Shown: positions 35,227 to 44,963 of the stretch, piece by piece
Position numbering within the stretch: position 1 is the first letter of the stretch
Layout: every line of letters starts with the position of its first letter
Assembly: GCF_040215725.1 (NCBI RefSeq)
Contig: NZ_CP157967.1
Location: forward strand, 1,178,001 to 1,242,000
DNA length: 64,000 bases
Direction: 5' to 3'
From: Rhizobium sp. ZPR4
GTDB lineage: Bacteria; Pseudomonadota; Alphaproteobacteria; Rhizobiales; Rhizobiaceae
Translations under genes and position numbers: made by a program
Notes under the pieces: generated by a model
Told to the model about the DNA's origin: nothing
Database searches by the model: none
Seen by the model: only the letters and a program-made list of their open reading frames with translations

Positions 35227-35474
35227 GGTCGCTGTCGATCGCCTATCCTTCGTTTCTTTCACATTCCTTGCCTCCGCCGAAACCAATATACGGCACCGGC
35301 AGCAAGATGGTTCCACCACCGCGCGTTTTATAAGGGAATCCTACACGCAACTCTCGTGAGGAAATCTGGATGCCGTTTGTGATATAAGGCGTGCTTGTCA
35401 CTGTTCTGTAATGCAAATTCGCTAGCAGTCCACCCGATTGACAGGCCCAGGATTGACAGGCGGGGAAGATTAAA

Positions 35475-36587
35475 ATGGCGGAAATCCGCATCGAACAAGT
35501 TCGCAAGGCCTATGGACGAAATCCAGTCGTTCATGGCGTCGACCTGAATTTCCGCTCAGGCGAATTTGTCGTGATCCTTGGACCTTCAGGCTGTGGCAAG
35601 TCCACGCTATTGCGCATGATTGCCGGCCTTGAGGACATCACCTCGGGTGAGATCATCATCGATGGCAAGGTGGTCAACCAGCTCGAGCCGCGCGAGCGTG
35701 GCTGTGCTATGGTTTTCCAGAACTATGCGCTCTATCCGCACATGGATGTTGCCGCCAACATGGGCTACGCGCTGAAGGTCGCCGGCGTGCCGCGCGAGGA
35801 GCGCGATCGCCGCATCAAGGAAACCGCCAAGATCGTCGGCCTTGAAGATTTCCTCGCCCGCAAGCCGGCCGAGCTTTCCGGCGGCCAGCGCCAGCGCGTC
35901 GCCATGGGCCGCGCCATCATCCGCGAGCCGAAGGTCTTCCTGTTCGACGAGCCGCTCTCCAACCTCGATGCCAAGCTGCGCGTGCAGATGCGCGTCGAAA
36001 TCCGCCGCCTGCACAAGCGCCTATCGGCCACCTCGGTCTTCGTGACCCACGATCAGGTCGAGGCCATGACTCTCGCCGACAAGCTTGTCGTCATGTACAA
36101 GGGCAATGTCGAGCAGGTCGGCACGCCGCTCGAGGTCTACAACACGCCGCGCACCCGCTTCGTCGGCTCCTTCATCGGCTCGCCGGCCATGAACTTCCTG
36201 GAAGGCACTTTTGCTGCCAATGGCGAGCAATTCATCTTCGACGGCATTCCGATTGCCATCGACGCCAATATCGGCAAGCGCCATGCCGGCCAGCCCGTTG
36301 CTCTCGGCATCCGTCCGGAACATGCACGTCTCGTTCCTGCCGGCACGCCGGGCGCAATCCCGGCAACGGTCGATTTTGTCGAAGAACTCGGTGCCGGCCG
36401 CGTCATCCATTGCGACATCAACGGCTCGAGCTTCGCAGTCGCGGTCGCCGACCACACGACCGGCCAGACCGGCCAATCTGTTGCGCTTGAGCTGCCGCAG
36501 CAGCACACGCATCTCTTTGCCCAGGATACCGGGCTGCGGCTCGACGCCGTCGCCTCCGTCACACCGCTCAAGGTGCTGGCGAGCTGA
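35475..36587 (+). CDS. ugpC: ABC transporter ATP-binding protein of sn-glycerol-3-phosphate uptake
   Basis: ATPase of a CUT1-type importer. Walker [10 protein letters not shown] near residue 37, signature [15 protein letters not shown] near 134, Walker B VFLFDEP near 154, H-loop VFVTHDQ near 190, and a C-terminal TOBE/MalK-like regulatory region (GIRPEHARL). Called UgpC because ugpBAE lies nearby, although here it is on the other strand and separated from them by a tannase gene. A strong terminator follows. Confidence 0.88.
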   Translation: MAEIRIEQVRKAYGRNPVVHGVDLNFRSGEFVVILGPSGCGKSTLLRMIAGLEDITSGEIIIDGKVVNQLEPRERGCAMVFQNYALYPHMDVAANMGYALKVAGVPREERDRRIKETAKIVGLEDFLARKPAELSGGQRQRVAMGRAIIREPKVFLFDEPLSNLDAKLRVQMRVEIRRLHKRLSATSVFVTHDQVEAMTLADKLVVMYKGNVEQVGTPLEVYNTPRTRFVGSFIGSPAMNFLEGTFAANGEQFIFDGIPIAIDANIGKRHAGQPVALGIRPEHARLVPAGTPGAIPATVDFVEELGAGRVIHCDINGSSFAVAVADHTTGQTGQSVALELPQQHTHLFAQDTGLRLDAVASVTPLKVLAS

Positions 36588-36615
36588 TTTCAAACATAAC
36601 TTTTCAGTAGGTGTG

Positions 36616-36648
36616 CCCGGAAGTTTTCCCGACTTCCGGGCTTTTTTT
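36616..36648 (+). terminator. Intrinsic terminator after ugpC
   Basis: A 9-bp stem CCCGGAAGT/ACTTCCGGG with a 7-base loop is followed by C and seven T, a textbook rho-independent terminator for the plus strand. Confidence 0.9.
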
Positions 36649-36701
36649 ATGCCGGGCCTGAACTGAACGCGGCAGAGGTCCGGCTTAAACCAATCGGCAG
36701 A

Positions 36702-38318
36702 TCATTTCGCGCATTCGAAATTCCCAGCCTTGCTCGGATCGGTCGCGCCGGATTTGTACTTCGGATAGGACGGATATTCGCACATGGGCCGCGTGCGACC
36801 GGCGCCATCCTTGCCGGCATCGCTGACGATTAGGTTCTCCGGTGCTTTCCCATTTTCAGCCCAGTTCTCCAACGCCGTCAGCGGATCCCAGGCGGCGATG
36901 AACTTGCCGCTGCCGTGGCCGAATCCGGGCACGAGGTAGAAGCGCATGAAGCTGTGGACGTTATCCGCCCCCATCGTTTTGACGACGCGCTCATAATAGG
37001 AAACCGTATTGTAGGGCGAGATCGCGAAATCGATGGTGCCATGCATCAGCAACATCTTGCCGCCGCGTTTCTCGAAGGCGGAGAGGTCTGCGCTGTTTGC
37101 ATCGATCAGCTTGGAAACCTGCGCAACCCGCTTGGCATATTTCGTCGGATCGAACGTTATCGAGTCGAATTTCGGATCCCGCACGACCGCATAACGGATC
37201 ATTGGATCGGCAAGGACGGCCAGGCCGAAATTGGCGAAGGGTGTCGGCGGTGTCGTCAGATCAGGCGATGAACCGAAACTCCAGAGACCGTAGAGATCGC
37301 CGCCCTGAAAAATCGGCCAGCGGGCGAAGCCATCGACGCCACCCTCCAGCCTGACCGGAGACTTGTAAGGCGTATTGATCGTCTTCAGCACGGCGATCTG
37401 CGCATCCGAAAGGCAGGCATTGCCCTCATCCTTGCCGCTTGCGCAACGAAGGTCCTCGACCTTGAAGGTCGCATCGCACGCTGCCGTATTCGAAATGAGA
37501 CCGTCTTCGACGCCGTCGAGCTTGTCGCACGCCTTGGCGACAGCCGTGTTGAGCAACTCCACTTTCGCAGGGCTCAGATAGGCGCCGCTCTTGTAGAAAG
37601 CCTTTGCAAGATAATTGCCGGAAAGCTGCAGGGCCGAGAAAGGGTTGGCGGGATGAGTGACGATGGCGCCGTCATAGTCGGCCGGCCAGCGCTGGATCGC
37701 GATCAGGGATTCATGCCCGCCTTGCGAATTGCCCTGAATATAGCTCTTCCGCGGCTTTCTGCCGTAATAGCCTTCGACCACGGCCATGGTGACGTCATGG
37801 GTCTTCTTGATCTGGAGACCACCGAAATTGGCCAGCGCCTCGTCGTTCAGAAGGAACTTACCGTCAAGCACGGAAGGAGACTGGTGGCCGCTGTCGCTGC
37901 CGAAGGTCACGTAGCCGCGCTGCAGTGGCGTCTTGACGGCGTCCGATCCGAAGGAGACGTTCTTGACCGCCTCGATCAGGGTTCCGTCATAGCCTCCGCC
38001 GCCGTACTGGATGATCTTGTCGTTCCAGGTCAGCGGCAGGTTGATTTGGAAATTGATATTGGGCGCCTTGGGGTCGATTGGCTCGATGCCGCCGAGCACC
38101 TTGCAGAAGCCGCCCCCGGCAGACTGATCACCTTTGACGAGATCGGCGGAATAGACGACGCCGCGACGGGCCGGCTCGGCGATCTTTTCGGGCGAGATCA
38201 ACATTCCGCGCAGAGCTATGCAGTGCGCTTCTTCCGGCGTCGGCATGTCTTGAGCAGCACCGATGCCCGCGCTCAGCAAAAACACTGCATTTGCTATCGT
38301 CAAATGCCACAGTTTCAT
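36702..38318 (-). CDS. Tannase/feruloyl esterase-family protein, secreted
   Basis: A 538-residue serine esterase of the tannase family that would split ester bonds of plant phenolics such as gallate or ferulate esters. The start at 38318 gives a Sec signal peptide (MKLWHLTIANAVFLLSAGIGAAQ) and is preceded by AAGGAGGAGG; the longer TTG frame is unlikely. Family segments: the nucleophile motif GNSQGGHE near residue 190, KACDKLDGVEDGLISNT, calcium-loop-like and disulfide Cys pairs, and the late HGSGKF region with the catalytic His. It lies between ugpE and ugpC in the opposite direction to ugpC. Confidence 0.85.
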   Translation of the reverse strand: MKLWHLTIANAVFLLSAGIGAAQDMPTPEEAHCIALRGMLISPEKIAEPARRGVVYSADLVKGDQSAGGGFCKVLGGIEPIDPKAPNINFQINLPLTWNDKIIQYGGGGYDGTLIEAVKNVSFGSDAVKTPLQRGYVTFGSDSGHQSPSVLDGKFLLNDEALANFGGLQIKKTHDVTMAVVEGYYGRKPRKSYIQGNSQGGHESLIAIQRWPADYDGAIVTHPANPFSALQLSGNYLAKAFYKSGAYLSPAKVELLNTAVAKACDKLDGVEDGLISNTAACDATFKVEDLRCASGKDEGNACLSDAQIAVLKTINTPYKSPVRLEGGVDGFARWPIFQGGDLYGLWSFGSSPDLTTPPTPFANFGLAVLADPMIRYAVVRDPKFDSITFDPTKYAKRVAQVSKLIDANSADLSAFEKRGGKMLLMHGTIDFAISPYNTVSYYERVVKTMGADNVHSFMRFYLVPGFGHGSGKFIAAWDPLTALENWAENGKAPENLIVSDAGKDGAGRTRPMCEYPSYPKYKSGATDPSKAGNFECAK

Positions 38319-38877
38319 TCCATCCTCCTCCTTGCAATTTTGAAATGCTCGCGCGGTTGGACTTGTCGCCCCAAAGAGTTCCTGGGTTCGCTCCCGAAAT
38401 TTGCGCATGCGGCATCGCTTCGTCACGGATGTCGGCTCCGCCTCAGCGGAGCGAAGCGAGATCACGGCGAAAAACATGCGGCTAAGGGAAGCTTGACGAC
38501 TCCTCCAATCGGCCTCTCCATCCGATTGCGTGAGTGAAAAATGCAGGGAACGACGGAGCGTCACAATGCATTTTTCAAGCAATAAATTGCACTAATCGAA
38601 CATCGGCGGATGCGCCAGATATCGCCCCTGGGCGAGAGGCCGGAGCCTTTGCGATGTTGCGGTCAGATCATTCGGTGGGAGTTCGGCCGCGGTAAAATGC
38701 TGGCGGCGGGTGTGTTCGCACGGGTGCGAGCAATCGGGCTGGCAATCGGCCAGCTCGGACCAGCGGCATTGTTTCGGGGATTGGGTGAGGGCCATAAGCC
38801 CAGCGCCAAAACGGGTCGTCGGCGGCTCCCCTGTCGGAAACTGTCGCGCCCGCAAGCGGACGCGACGGATGATCGTA
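38319..38877. other. Intergenic region upstream of the tannase gene
   Basis: About 560 bases between ugpE and the tannase gene without a convincing gene. One hairpin (GCTCCGC/GCGGAGC, 38435-38452) lies 120-135 bp before the tannase start. Open frames near 38592-38897 occur on both strands and look like GC noise. Confidence 0.5.
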
Positions 38878-39792
38878 TCACTTCTCGGTCGAGATGAGGC
38901 CGCGAACGAACCAGCGCTGCATCAGCACGACGACGAGAAGCGGCGGCAGCATGACGACAAGCGTGCCTGCCATGGCGATGTGCCATTCCGGAAGGCCGCC
39001 GACGTTCGGGATGAGCGACTTGAGCTCGTGCACGGCCGTCACGTGCGCAGGATCGGTCGTGACCAGCAGTGGCCACAGATACTGGTTCCAGGCCCATAGG
39101 AACATGATGGTGCCGAGTGCGGCCATGTTGGTGCGTGACAGCGGCAGCAGGATATCGATGAAGAAGCGCAGTGCTCCGGCGCCGTCCATGCGGGCAGCCT
39201 CGGTCAACTCGTCCGGGATCGTCAGGAAGAACTGACGATAGAGGAAGGTGCCTGTCGCCGTCGCGATCAATGGCAGGATCAAGCCGAGCGAGGAGTTGAG
39301 CAGCCCGAAACTCAGCGCGACCTCGACGCCCGTAAGCTTTTCGATAAGCCAGGTGATACCGGTAATGTCGAGAATCCCCTGGAAGGGCGACAGAACGTTT
39401 GCCGCGACCGCATAGGTCGGCACGATACGCACTTCGAGCGGCAGCATCAGCGTGATGAAAATCAGCCAGAAGATGAAGTGACGGCCGGGATAACGGAAAT
39501 AGACCAGCGAAAAGGCCGTTATCGCCGAAATGATCACCTTTCCTGCCGCCACGCCGCTGGCAAAGATCAGGCTGTTCAGCAGCTTGGGGCCGAGATTGGC
39601 GGTTGTCCAGGCCGTCTGCATGTTGACCCAGAAATCCGAGCCGGGGATCAGCGACATGGGCACCTTATTGACGTCGGCGATATTGTGGGACGCGGCGATG
39701 GCAACGATGATGATCGGTCCGACTGCGACTACGAAGCCAATAAACAGGATCAGGTGGGTGAAGAAATTGAGAATGGGTGTGCGCTCGACCAT
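38878..39792 (-). CDS. ugpE: sn-glycerol-3-phosphate ABC transporter permease
   Basis: Inner-membrane permease of 304 residues with six predicted helices (first at residues 10-33). The coupling EAA loop for the ATPase is ELTEAARMDGAGALRFFIDILLPL near residues 197-220. It is the third gene of ugpBAE, 7 bp after ugpA. The C-terminus RGLISTEK is usual for UgpE-type proteins. Confidence 0.9.
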   Translation of the reverse strand: MVERTPILNFFTHLILFIGFVVAVGPIIIVAIAASHNIADVNKVPMSLIPGSDFWVNMQTAWTTANLGPKLLNSLIFASGVAAGKVIISAITAFSLVYFRYPGRHFIFWLIFITLMLPLEVRIVPTYAVAANVLSPFQGILDITGITWLIEKLTGVEVALSFGLLNSSLGLILPLIATATGTFLYRQFFLTIPDELTEAARMDGAGALRFFIDILLPLSRTNMAALGTIMFLWAWNQYLWPLLVTTDPAHVTAVHELKSLIPNVGGLPEWHIAMAGTLVVMLPPLLVVVLMQRWFVRGLISTEK

Positions 39793-39799
39793 GTCAGCC

Positions 39800-40684
39800 T
39801 CAACGGTAATGTACGCGCTTCTCGATGAAGCGGAACTGGAAGACGGTGAGCACGATGATCAGCAGCATCAGAATGATGCTCTGCGCTGCCGCGCCGGAAA
39901 AATCGAGTCCTTTGAAGCCGTCGGAATAGATCTTGTAGACCATGAGATTGGTCGAGTTGTGCGGGCCGCCTGATGTCATGATGTCGACGATGCCGAAGGA
40001 ATCCTGAAAACTCTCGGTGATGTTGATGACGAGCAGGAAGAAGATGGTTGGCGTGATCAACGGGAACTGGACGTCCCAGAAGCGACGGAGCACGCTAGAG
40101 CCGTCCATGGCGGCCGCTTCGATCAACGAACGAGGAATTGCCTGGAAAGCCGCCAGGAAGAAGATGAAGCTGTAGGCGATATATTTCCACGAGAAGGCGG
40201 CGATGATGCAAGCCATCGCGGCGTTGCCGTCGAGGCCCGGGTCCCAGATTCCAGGCCACCATTGATTGACCACGGCGATGAGGCCGGCTTCCGGCGCCAG
40301 AATGAAGCGGAAGGCCATCGCCGCCGCGGGAGCTGCGATGCCATAGGGCCAGATCAGGACTACGCGGTAGAGTTTCGAACCGCGCAGCTGCCGATCGGTC
40401 AGCGCTGCGAGTATGAGCCCGCCCATCATGGAAATGCCGGTGCTGATCGCTGCGAAGGTGATGCTGATCGTGACCGAGTTCCAGTAGTCCGCATTGGCAA
40501 TAATGGATTTGAAATTATCGAGGCCGACCCAGATATTGCCGCCGCCCCAGGGCTGCTGCAGCGTCACCGACCAGAAGACCGCCTGACCGGCCGGCCAATA
40601 GAAAAAGGTGAAGATAAGGAGCAGCTGCGGCACTGCGAACAGGATGCCGACGCTCCACTTGTTGAAAGTTATACGCTTTTCCAT
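39800..40684 (-). CDS. ugpA: sn-glycerol-3-phosphate ABC transporter permease
   Basis: 294-residue permease with six predicted helices and the EAA loop SLIEAAAMDGSSVLRRFWDVQFPL near residues 188-211. It is the partner of UgpE. It follows ugpB by about 100 bp and precedes ugpE by 7 bp. Start FNKWSVGILFAVPQLLLIFTFFYWPA agrees with UgpA. Confidence 0.9.
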   Translation of the reverse strand: MEKRITFNKWSVGILFAVPQLLLIFTFFYWPAGQAVFWSVTLQQPWGGGNIWVGLDNFKSIIANADYWNSVTISITFAAISTGISMMGGLILAALTDRQLRGSKLYRVVLIWPYGIAAPAAAMAFRFILAPEAGLIAVVNQWWPGIWDPGLDGNAAMACIIAAFSWKYIAYSFIFFLAAFQAIPRSLIEAAAMDGSSVLRRFWDVQFPLITPTIFFLLVINITESFQDSFGIVDIMTSGGPHNSTNLMVYKIYSDGFKGLDFSGAAAQSIILMLLIIVLTVFQFRFIEKRVHYR

Positions 40685-40783
40685 TGTCTCTTCCGGCTTG
40701 GGGGCCTGATGCCACGCCTGCTCTCATAACGAACGTCCGCCGGGAAAATCTCGGCGGACGCTGTTTGCTACGAGTTCTGCCGA

Positions 40784-42136
40784 TTACGGCAGCTGCTTGC
40801 CCTTGTAGGTGGCTTCGAAACGCTCGAGGACAGCATCGCCGTTCTTGACGAGGTTGTCGATGCCTTCCTGGACGCTGACCTTGTTGGCGAAGATGGCCTG
40901 CATCTGGTTGCCGAATTCAGCGCGGATCTGCGTGAAGCTGCCAAGGCGAACGCCGCGGGTGATCGGGGTCGGCTCGGAAGCGGTCAAGCTGGCGATAGCG
41001 ACTTCGCGGCCCTTGAAGGGAGCCTTGTCATAGAAGCCGGAGGACTTCATGAATTCGAAGCCGGACTTCGTGACCGGGATGTAACCGGTGTTGGTCGACC
41101 AGAAGAGAGCGGTTTCCGGCTTGGCGATGAAGTTCAGGAACGCAGCAGCGCCCTTATACTCGTCAGCCGACTTGCCGGAGAGAACCCAGAGCGACGCGCC
41201 GCCAACGAGCGAATTCTTGCGCTCGGTGCCAGCGTATACCGGAAGTTCGGCAACATCCCAGTTCATGCCAGCCTTCTGGGTCTTGGTGACCGAACCATGG
41301 TCACCGACCGAGGTCATGATCATCTGGCAGTCGCCCGAAGCGAAGGCCTGAACCATGTCCTGACCGAGGTCCTTGGACTTGATCTTGACGAGGCCCTGGT
41401 CGTACCAGCTCTTGAGGTCCGTTACGTACTTGACGAACTTGGTCTTGTTGACCGTCAGACGAGCGTCGAGGCCATCATAACCGTTGTTCTTCGTGGCAAC
41501 CGGCTGGTCGTGGATGGCAGAAAACTGCTCCATGAGCTGCCAGCTTTCGTTGCCGGAGATGTTGATTGCCATCGGGCAATCATAGCCGGCGCCCTTGAGC
41601 GCCTTCATGTCTTCGGCAGCTTCTTCCCAGGTCTTCGGAGCGGCAGTCTTGCCGATCTTCGCGAAGGCGTCCTTGTTCCAGTAGAGCAGGGCGGTCGAAG
41701 AGTTGAAGGGGAAGGAAAGCAGTTCACCTTTGGAGGTGGCGTAATAGCGGGCGATTCCCGGGAAATAGTCGTCCCACTTAACCTTGTAGCCATTTTCGGC
41801 CATCAGCTTGTTGACCGGATAGTAGGCGCCCGAAAGCATCATGGTCGCGGTGCCGACGTCATAGACCTGAACGATTGTAGGCTGCTTGCCAGCGCGGAAG
41901 GCGGCAATCGTGTTCTGCAGAGCGGCGTCGTAGTTGCCCTGGCTGACGCAGGAAACTTCATAATCCTTCTGGGAGTCGTTGAAGTTCTTGCACATGGTCT
42001 CAACGACGCGCTGCAGGTCGCCCGACAGGCCGAACCAGAAATCGAACTTGACCGGAGCAGCGGCAGCCGGCATGGCGAGCGCTACGCTCATGACACCGGC
42101 TGTTGCAGCCGAAATGAGGTTTTTAAGTTTAGACAT
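40784..42136 (-). CDS. ugpB: sn-glycerol-3-phosphate-binding periplasmic protein
   Basis: Solute-binding protein of 450 residues. The start at 42136 gives a Sec signal peptide (KNLISAATAGVMSVALAMPAAAAP). The mature protein shows the UgpB features FWFGLSGDLQRVVETMCKNFN, YPVNKLMAENG, LLSFPFNSSTALLYWN and ASLWVLSGKS. The gene heads the ugpBAE operon, and a PHO-box-like sequence lies about 70 bp upstream, in line with the phosphate-starvation control of ugp genes. Confidence 0.92.
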   Translation of the reverse strand: MSKLKNLISAATAGVMSVALAMPAAAAPVKFDFWFGLSGDLQRVVETMCKNFNDSQKDYEVSCVSQGNYDAALQNTIAAFRAGKQPTIVQVYDVGTATMMLSGAYYPVNKLMAENGYKVKWDDYFPGIARYYATSKGELLSFPFNSSTALLYWNKDAFAKIGKTAAPKTWEEAAEDMKALKGAGYDCPMAINISGNESWQLMEQFSAIHDQPVATKNNGYDGLDARLTVNKTKFVKYVTDLKSWYDQGLVKIKSKDLGQDMVQAFASGDCQMIMTSVGDHGSVTKTQKAGMNWDVAELPVYAGTERKNSLVGGASLWVLSGKSADEYKGAAAFLNFIAKPETALFWSTNTGYIPVTKSGFEFMKSSGFYDKAPFKGREVAIASLTASEPTPITRGVRLGSFTQIRAEFGNQMQAIFANKVSVQEGIDNLVKNGDAVLERFEATYKGKQLP

Positions 42137-42463
42137 AATCCCTATTTCCTTTTTGAAAGCTCGGAACCGGTGGTCTTGCGCAAGTCCGCGGTAGCGCGGG
42201 TTATAGACAAGCTGTGTGACAGTTTGTTGAGGGCAAGAATCCCGCATTGGCGGGCTTTTTCACAGGGCCAGCGGCTTTGCAGAGAAGCGCTCCTTGCAGG
42301 ATCGTGCATTTGAGATTTTGCTAATCAAGAGATGTGGGCCGCACGCATTCGCCCATAGATTGTTGGTCGCCTAAAAAGACGCGACGGTCTTCCTTGCCTG
42401 TGCACGGAACGGTGTTGCAAGATTGCTGGCGGGAAGTTCGGATGGCATTGGAGGAATGAGAAT
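42137..42463. other. Divergent intergenic region of ugpB and the O-acetyltransferase gene
   Basis: 327 bases that must hold both promoters. A PHO-box-like repeat is listed separately; nothing else could be fixed. Confidence 0.5.
42205..42222 (-). promoter_or_regulatory. PHO-box-like sequence upstream of ugpB
   Basis: On the minus strand CTGTCAC-ACAG-CTTGTCT resembles the two 7-bp half-sites of a PhoB box (CTGTCAT, 4-bp spacer, CTGTCAT): the first half matches 6 of 7 bases, the second 5 of 7. Its position, about 70 bp before the ATG, fits an activator site. Confidence 0.45.
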
Positions 42464-43021
42464 ATGGGTCTCAGCGAGCGGCAGAAAATGGCGGCGGGAG
42501 AGTGGTACTGCTGTTTCGATCCGGAACTCGACGCCTTGCGCTGGCAGGCGCGCGAGGCTGTGCATGCGCACAACACAATGCCGCCCTCCCAACGCGGCAA
42601 TCTCGCGCCGGCCCTGTCCGCGCTCTTTGCCGACATCGGCGAGAGCGTCTTCGTAGAGGCGCCGTTTCACTGCTCCTATGGTATCAATATCTCGCTCGGC
42701 CGCCGGGTCTATATGAATGCTGGCTGTACGATCCTCGACAGCGCTAGCGTCCGCATCGGCGACGGCAGCATGCTGGGGCCGGGCGTCCATATCTATTGCG
42801 CCGAACATCACAAGGACGCCGAATTACGCGGAGCGGGTCTGGAAGTCGCACGGCCAGTAACGATCGGCAGAAGCGTCTGGATCGGCGGCGGCGTGATCCT
42901 TGTGGGCGGCGTGTCGGTGGGGGACGGCGCGATCATCGGCGCCGGTGCAGTCGTCACCAGAGATGTTGCCGCCGGTGCGACGGTCGTCGGCAATCCGGCT
43001 CGTCCCGTTCACGCAGGATAG
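42464..43021 (+). CDS. Maltose/galactoside-type O-acetyltransferase
   Basis: A 185-residue left-handed beta-helix acetyltransferase of the LacA/Maa/NodL group. The N-terminal Mac-type domain has LSERQKMAAGEWYCCFDPEL. The hexapeptide repeats include MNAGCTILDSASVRIGDGSMLGPGVHIY, the active-site His is in the CAEHHKDAELRGAGLE loop, and GRSVWIGGGVILVGGVSVGDGAIIGAGAVVT follows. NodL relatives acetylate Nod factor precursors, but no nod genes are nearby, so a general sugar acetyltransferase is the safer call. Confidence 0.88.
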   Translation: MGLSERQKMAAGEWYCCFDPELDALRWQAREAVHAHNTMPPSQRGNLAPALSALFADIGESVFVEAPFHCSYGINISLGRRVYMNAGCTILDSASVRIGDGSMLGPGVHIYCAEHHKDAELRGAGLEVARPVTIGRSVWIGGGVILVGGVSVGDGAIIGAGAVVTRDVAAGATVVGNPARPVHAG

Positions 43022-43032
43022 GGGGAGGGCTT

Positions 43033-43100
43033 AAAGCATGTCGCGTAAAATCAAAGACCAAAAGCGCGAGAAGCGAATTTGAATGATCGCGACGCGCTTC
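43033..43100. repeat. Rhizobial-type intergenic palindromic repeat
   Basis: The segment AAAGCATGTCGCG followed by AAAGCGCGAGAAGCGAAT and ending CGCGACGCGCTTC resembles the short palindromic repeats scattered in Rhizobium genomes; a related copy lies at 55074-55184. The arms AAGCGCG/CGCGCTT can form a stem. It sits at the 3' ends of two convergent genes. Confidence 0.6.
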
Positions 43101-43410
43101 AGTTTGCTGGGCGGCGCTTTCGCGTCCACCATACGGCAAAGCGTCGTCGCCAGCGGCGAACCATCGGCATGTCGTGCGAGAGCACGATGAAGCCCAATGG
43201 CAGCATCCAGAAGCCGAGCACTGGCAGAAAGCCAAGCAGTCCGCCAAATATGAGGGCTATTCCCACGCCGACGCGGGCAAGACGCGATCGGGGCAAGGGA
43301 ATTCTCACGGAGCCAAAAACCAGCTCCCGGGTCGAGGGATCAATGCCAAAACGGCGGGTTTTCCGGCCATTCCGATCGGCATTTGCTGTCGTTTCGCTTT
43401 GATCGGTCAT
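43099..43410 (-). CDS. Small membrane protein (PGPGW-like)
   Basis: A 103-residue product from the ATG at 43410. A basic N-terminal part is followed by a hydrophobic hairpin near residues 47-80 (VGVGIALIFGGLLGFLPVLGFWMLPLG) and a very basic tail (RRWRRRFAVWWTRKRR). The pattern resembles putative transmembrane PGPGW proteins, whose function is unknown. Its end overlaps the edge of the palindromic repeat. Confidence 0.65.
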   Translation of the reverse strand: MTDQSETTANADRNGRKTRRFGIDPSTRELVFGSVRIPLPRSRLARVGVGIALIFGGLLGFLPVLGFWMLPLGFIVLSHDMPMVRRWRRRFAVWWTRKRRPAN

Positions 43411-43526
43411 CCACAGGAAATGGTGGCGCGAGGAAATAATGCAAGAGAATGCGATTTTTTTGAAAAAACCGCTTGGCAAATCGGGAAAGCATTTGTATTA
43501 CCCCGCTCACACCGCGCCAAGCGCAT

Positions 43527-43601
43527 TCCCTGGTAGCTCAGCGGTAGAGCATTCGACTGTTAATCGACAGGTCGCCGGTTCGAATCCGGCCCGGGGAGCC
43601 A
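43527..43601 (+). tRNA. tRNA-Asn(GUU)
   Basis: A 75-nt cloverleaf with acceptor TCCCTGG/CCGGGGA, anticodon loop CTGTTAA (anticodon GUU), T loop GTTCGAA and encoded CCA. All four arms pair. Confidence 0.95.
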
Positions 43602-43896
43602 CTCTTCTTCTACAGAACTGTTCATATGTCGGCGCTTACGCGCCTGACGACTTGGCCCTGTATCCGCTGTTCTGAAGCTCGATGAACGCCGACGGGCTTA
43701 TACCAGCGCATTTTTGCAGTTTTATTGCACATGCCTCGGGACATTGATTCCGGCCGGAGCCCGCTCCGTTCGCCGGCCGCATCTTCGTTGACCTCGCTTT
43801 CTCATTCGTGCCAGATTGCCGCCGCTTGTCAGCCAGACGCGAAAGCCGGCTGGGCGATCGGGGGTATGAGCCAGATGCGGCGCATTGGGGGATGAA

Positions 43897-44292
43897 ATGG
43901 CTGAGAATACGAGCTTTCATCGAGGAGTGGCGCTGGGGTGGCTTCTGAGCGCAATCGTGATTCTTGCGTTGGCGGCCGATGCGGCCGTTGATCTGTTTGC
44001 ACCGTCATTGGTCGGCGCACAGATGGAGGAGACGGGCTTTCCCGCCGGTCTGGCAACACCAGTTGGCCTAATCATCCTCGTCTGCGTCGTTCTTTACGCA
44101 ATTCCGCGCACCGCAGTCCTTGGAACGATCCTCACGACCGGTTTCTTCGGCGGCGCTATTTGCGCCCATTTTCGTCTCGCGGAAATCGGGTCTCCGTCAC
44201 AACTTATAAGTTTGTTGCTCGGCGTCATCGCATGGGGCGGTCTCTATCTTCGTGACGAACGTGTAAGACGCTTGCTGCCCTTCGTTCGCTGA
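43897..44292 (+). CDS. DoxX-like small membrane protein
   Basis: A 131-residue, four-helix membrane protein (helices near residues 12-32, 50-70, 75-95 and 105-122) starting at the ATG 43897 behind GGGGGAT. The TPVGLIILVCVVLYAIPRTAVLGTILTTGFFGGAI stretch is like DoxX-like family proteins. No neighbour suggests a role; the function is unknown. Confidence 0.65.
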   Translation: MAENTSFHRGVALGWLLSAIVILALAADAAVDLFAPSLVGAQMEETGFPAGLATPVGLIILVCVVLYAIPRTAVLGTILTTGFFGGAICAHFRLAEIGSPSQLISLLLGVIAWGGLYLRDERVRRLLPFVR

Positions 44293-44610
44293 GCGGCTGA
44301 AAATCGACGCATAGCTCACTCAGACTTTTGCGATGCAATAACAATATCTTGCGCTGCACATCGCCTCGACTGTCATCGCGGTTGGTAGCGGGCTAATAAG
44401 AGTGTGCCAACGCGACACATCGATGGTTTTCGACGTTTCGTAACGGCGGTTCTCGAGCGGATATATGTGGTATTTCCGGAAAAAATAGTTCAAGGTATGG
44501 TTGCTCTCACGAATGTGAGAACATGTTCATGTGTCGTTAATGCGACGCGGCGCATGAACATATATGCGCGATCCGCGCAGCATAGTCCCCCAATGCTTTA
44601 GAGGTTCGAC
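44293..44610. other. Intergenic region upstream of the His-rich secreted peptide
   Basis: 318 bases, AT-richer than average. I see no gene. ATATATG tracts near 44461 and 44560 may be promoter elements. Confidence 0.4.
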
Positions 44611-44793
44611 ATGAAAAATCTGATTCTTGCTTCTGCAGTAGCCGTGGCATCGGTTTTTGCCGTCAGCGTGCCGTCTGAGGCCGCCCCGATGCATCATCGT
44701 CATTACCACCATCATCATCACTGCTACATGAAGAAGGTGAAGCACAGGGTTCACGGCCGCTGGGTCGTCCGCAGAGTGCGCGTCTGCCGTTAA
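44611..44793 (+). CDS. Small secreted His-rich basic protein
   Basis: 60 residues: a signal peptide (residues 1-24, cleavage after SEA), a His-rich block (about nine His in residues 27-37) and a basic Arg/Lys/Val tail (GRWVVRRVRVC). The two Cys may be oxidised in the periplasm, and the His block may bind metal. Such peptides are frequent in rhizobia and remain uncharacterised. Confidence 0.65.
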   Translation: MKNLILASAVAVASVFAVSVPSEAAPMHHRHYHHHHHCYMKKVKHRVHGRWVVRRVRVCR

Positions 44794-44963
44794 TCGGGAG
44801 ACATCCGGAACTGGCGCAAGTTCCGTTACAAGATTAGTCGGCCGCTGCCAGTCTCTCCGGCAGCGGCCTTATTGTTTCACTGGTGTTTGAAGGGCCGAAC
44901 CGGCGCATGCAATCGCCGGCGTCGACGGGCATGGCAGCGCGCCGCCATGCCACAGTGTGGGCG

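Noticed and set aside
38592..38897. Frames on both strands between the tannase and ugpE genes
   Set aside because: Similar length on both strands, no start signals and no protein-like pattern; best explained by GC content.
42464..43021. Nodulation acetyltransferase NodL
   Set aside because: The family is shared with general sugar acetyltransferases, and no nod genes or nod boxes are near.
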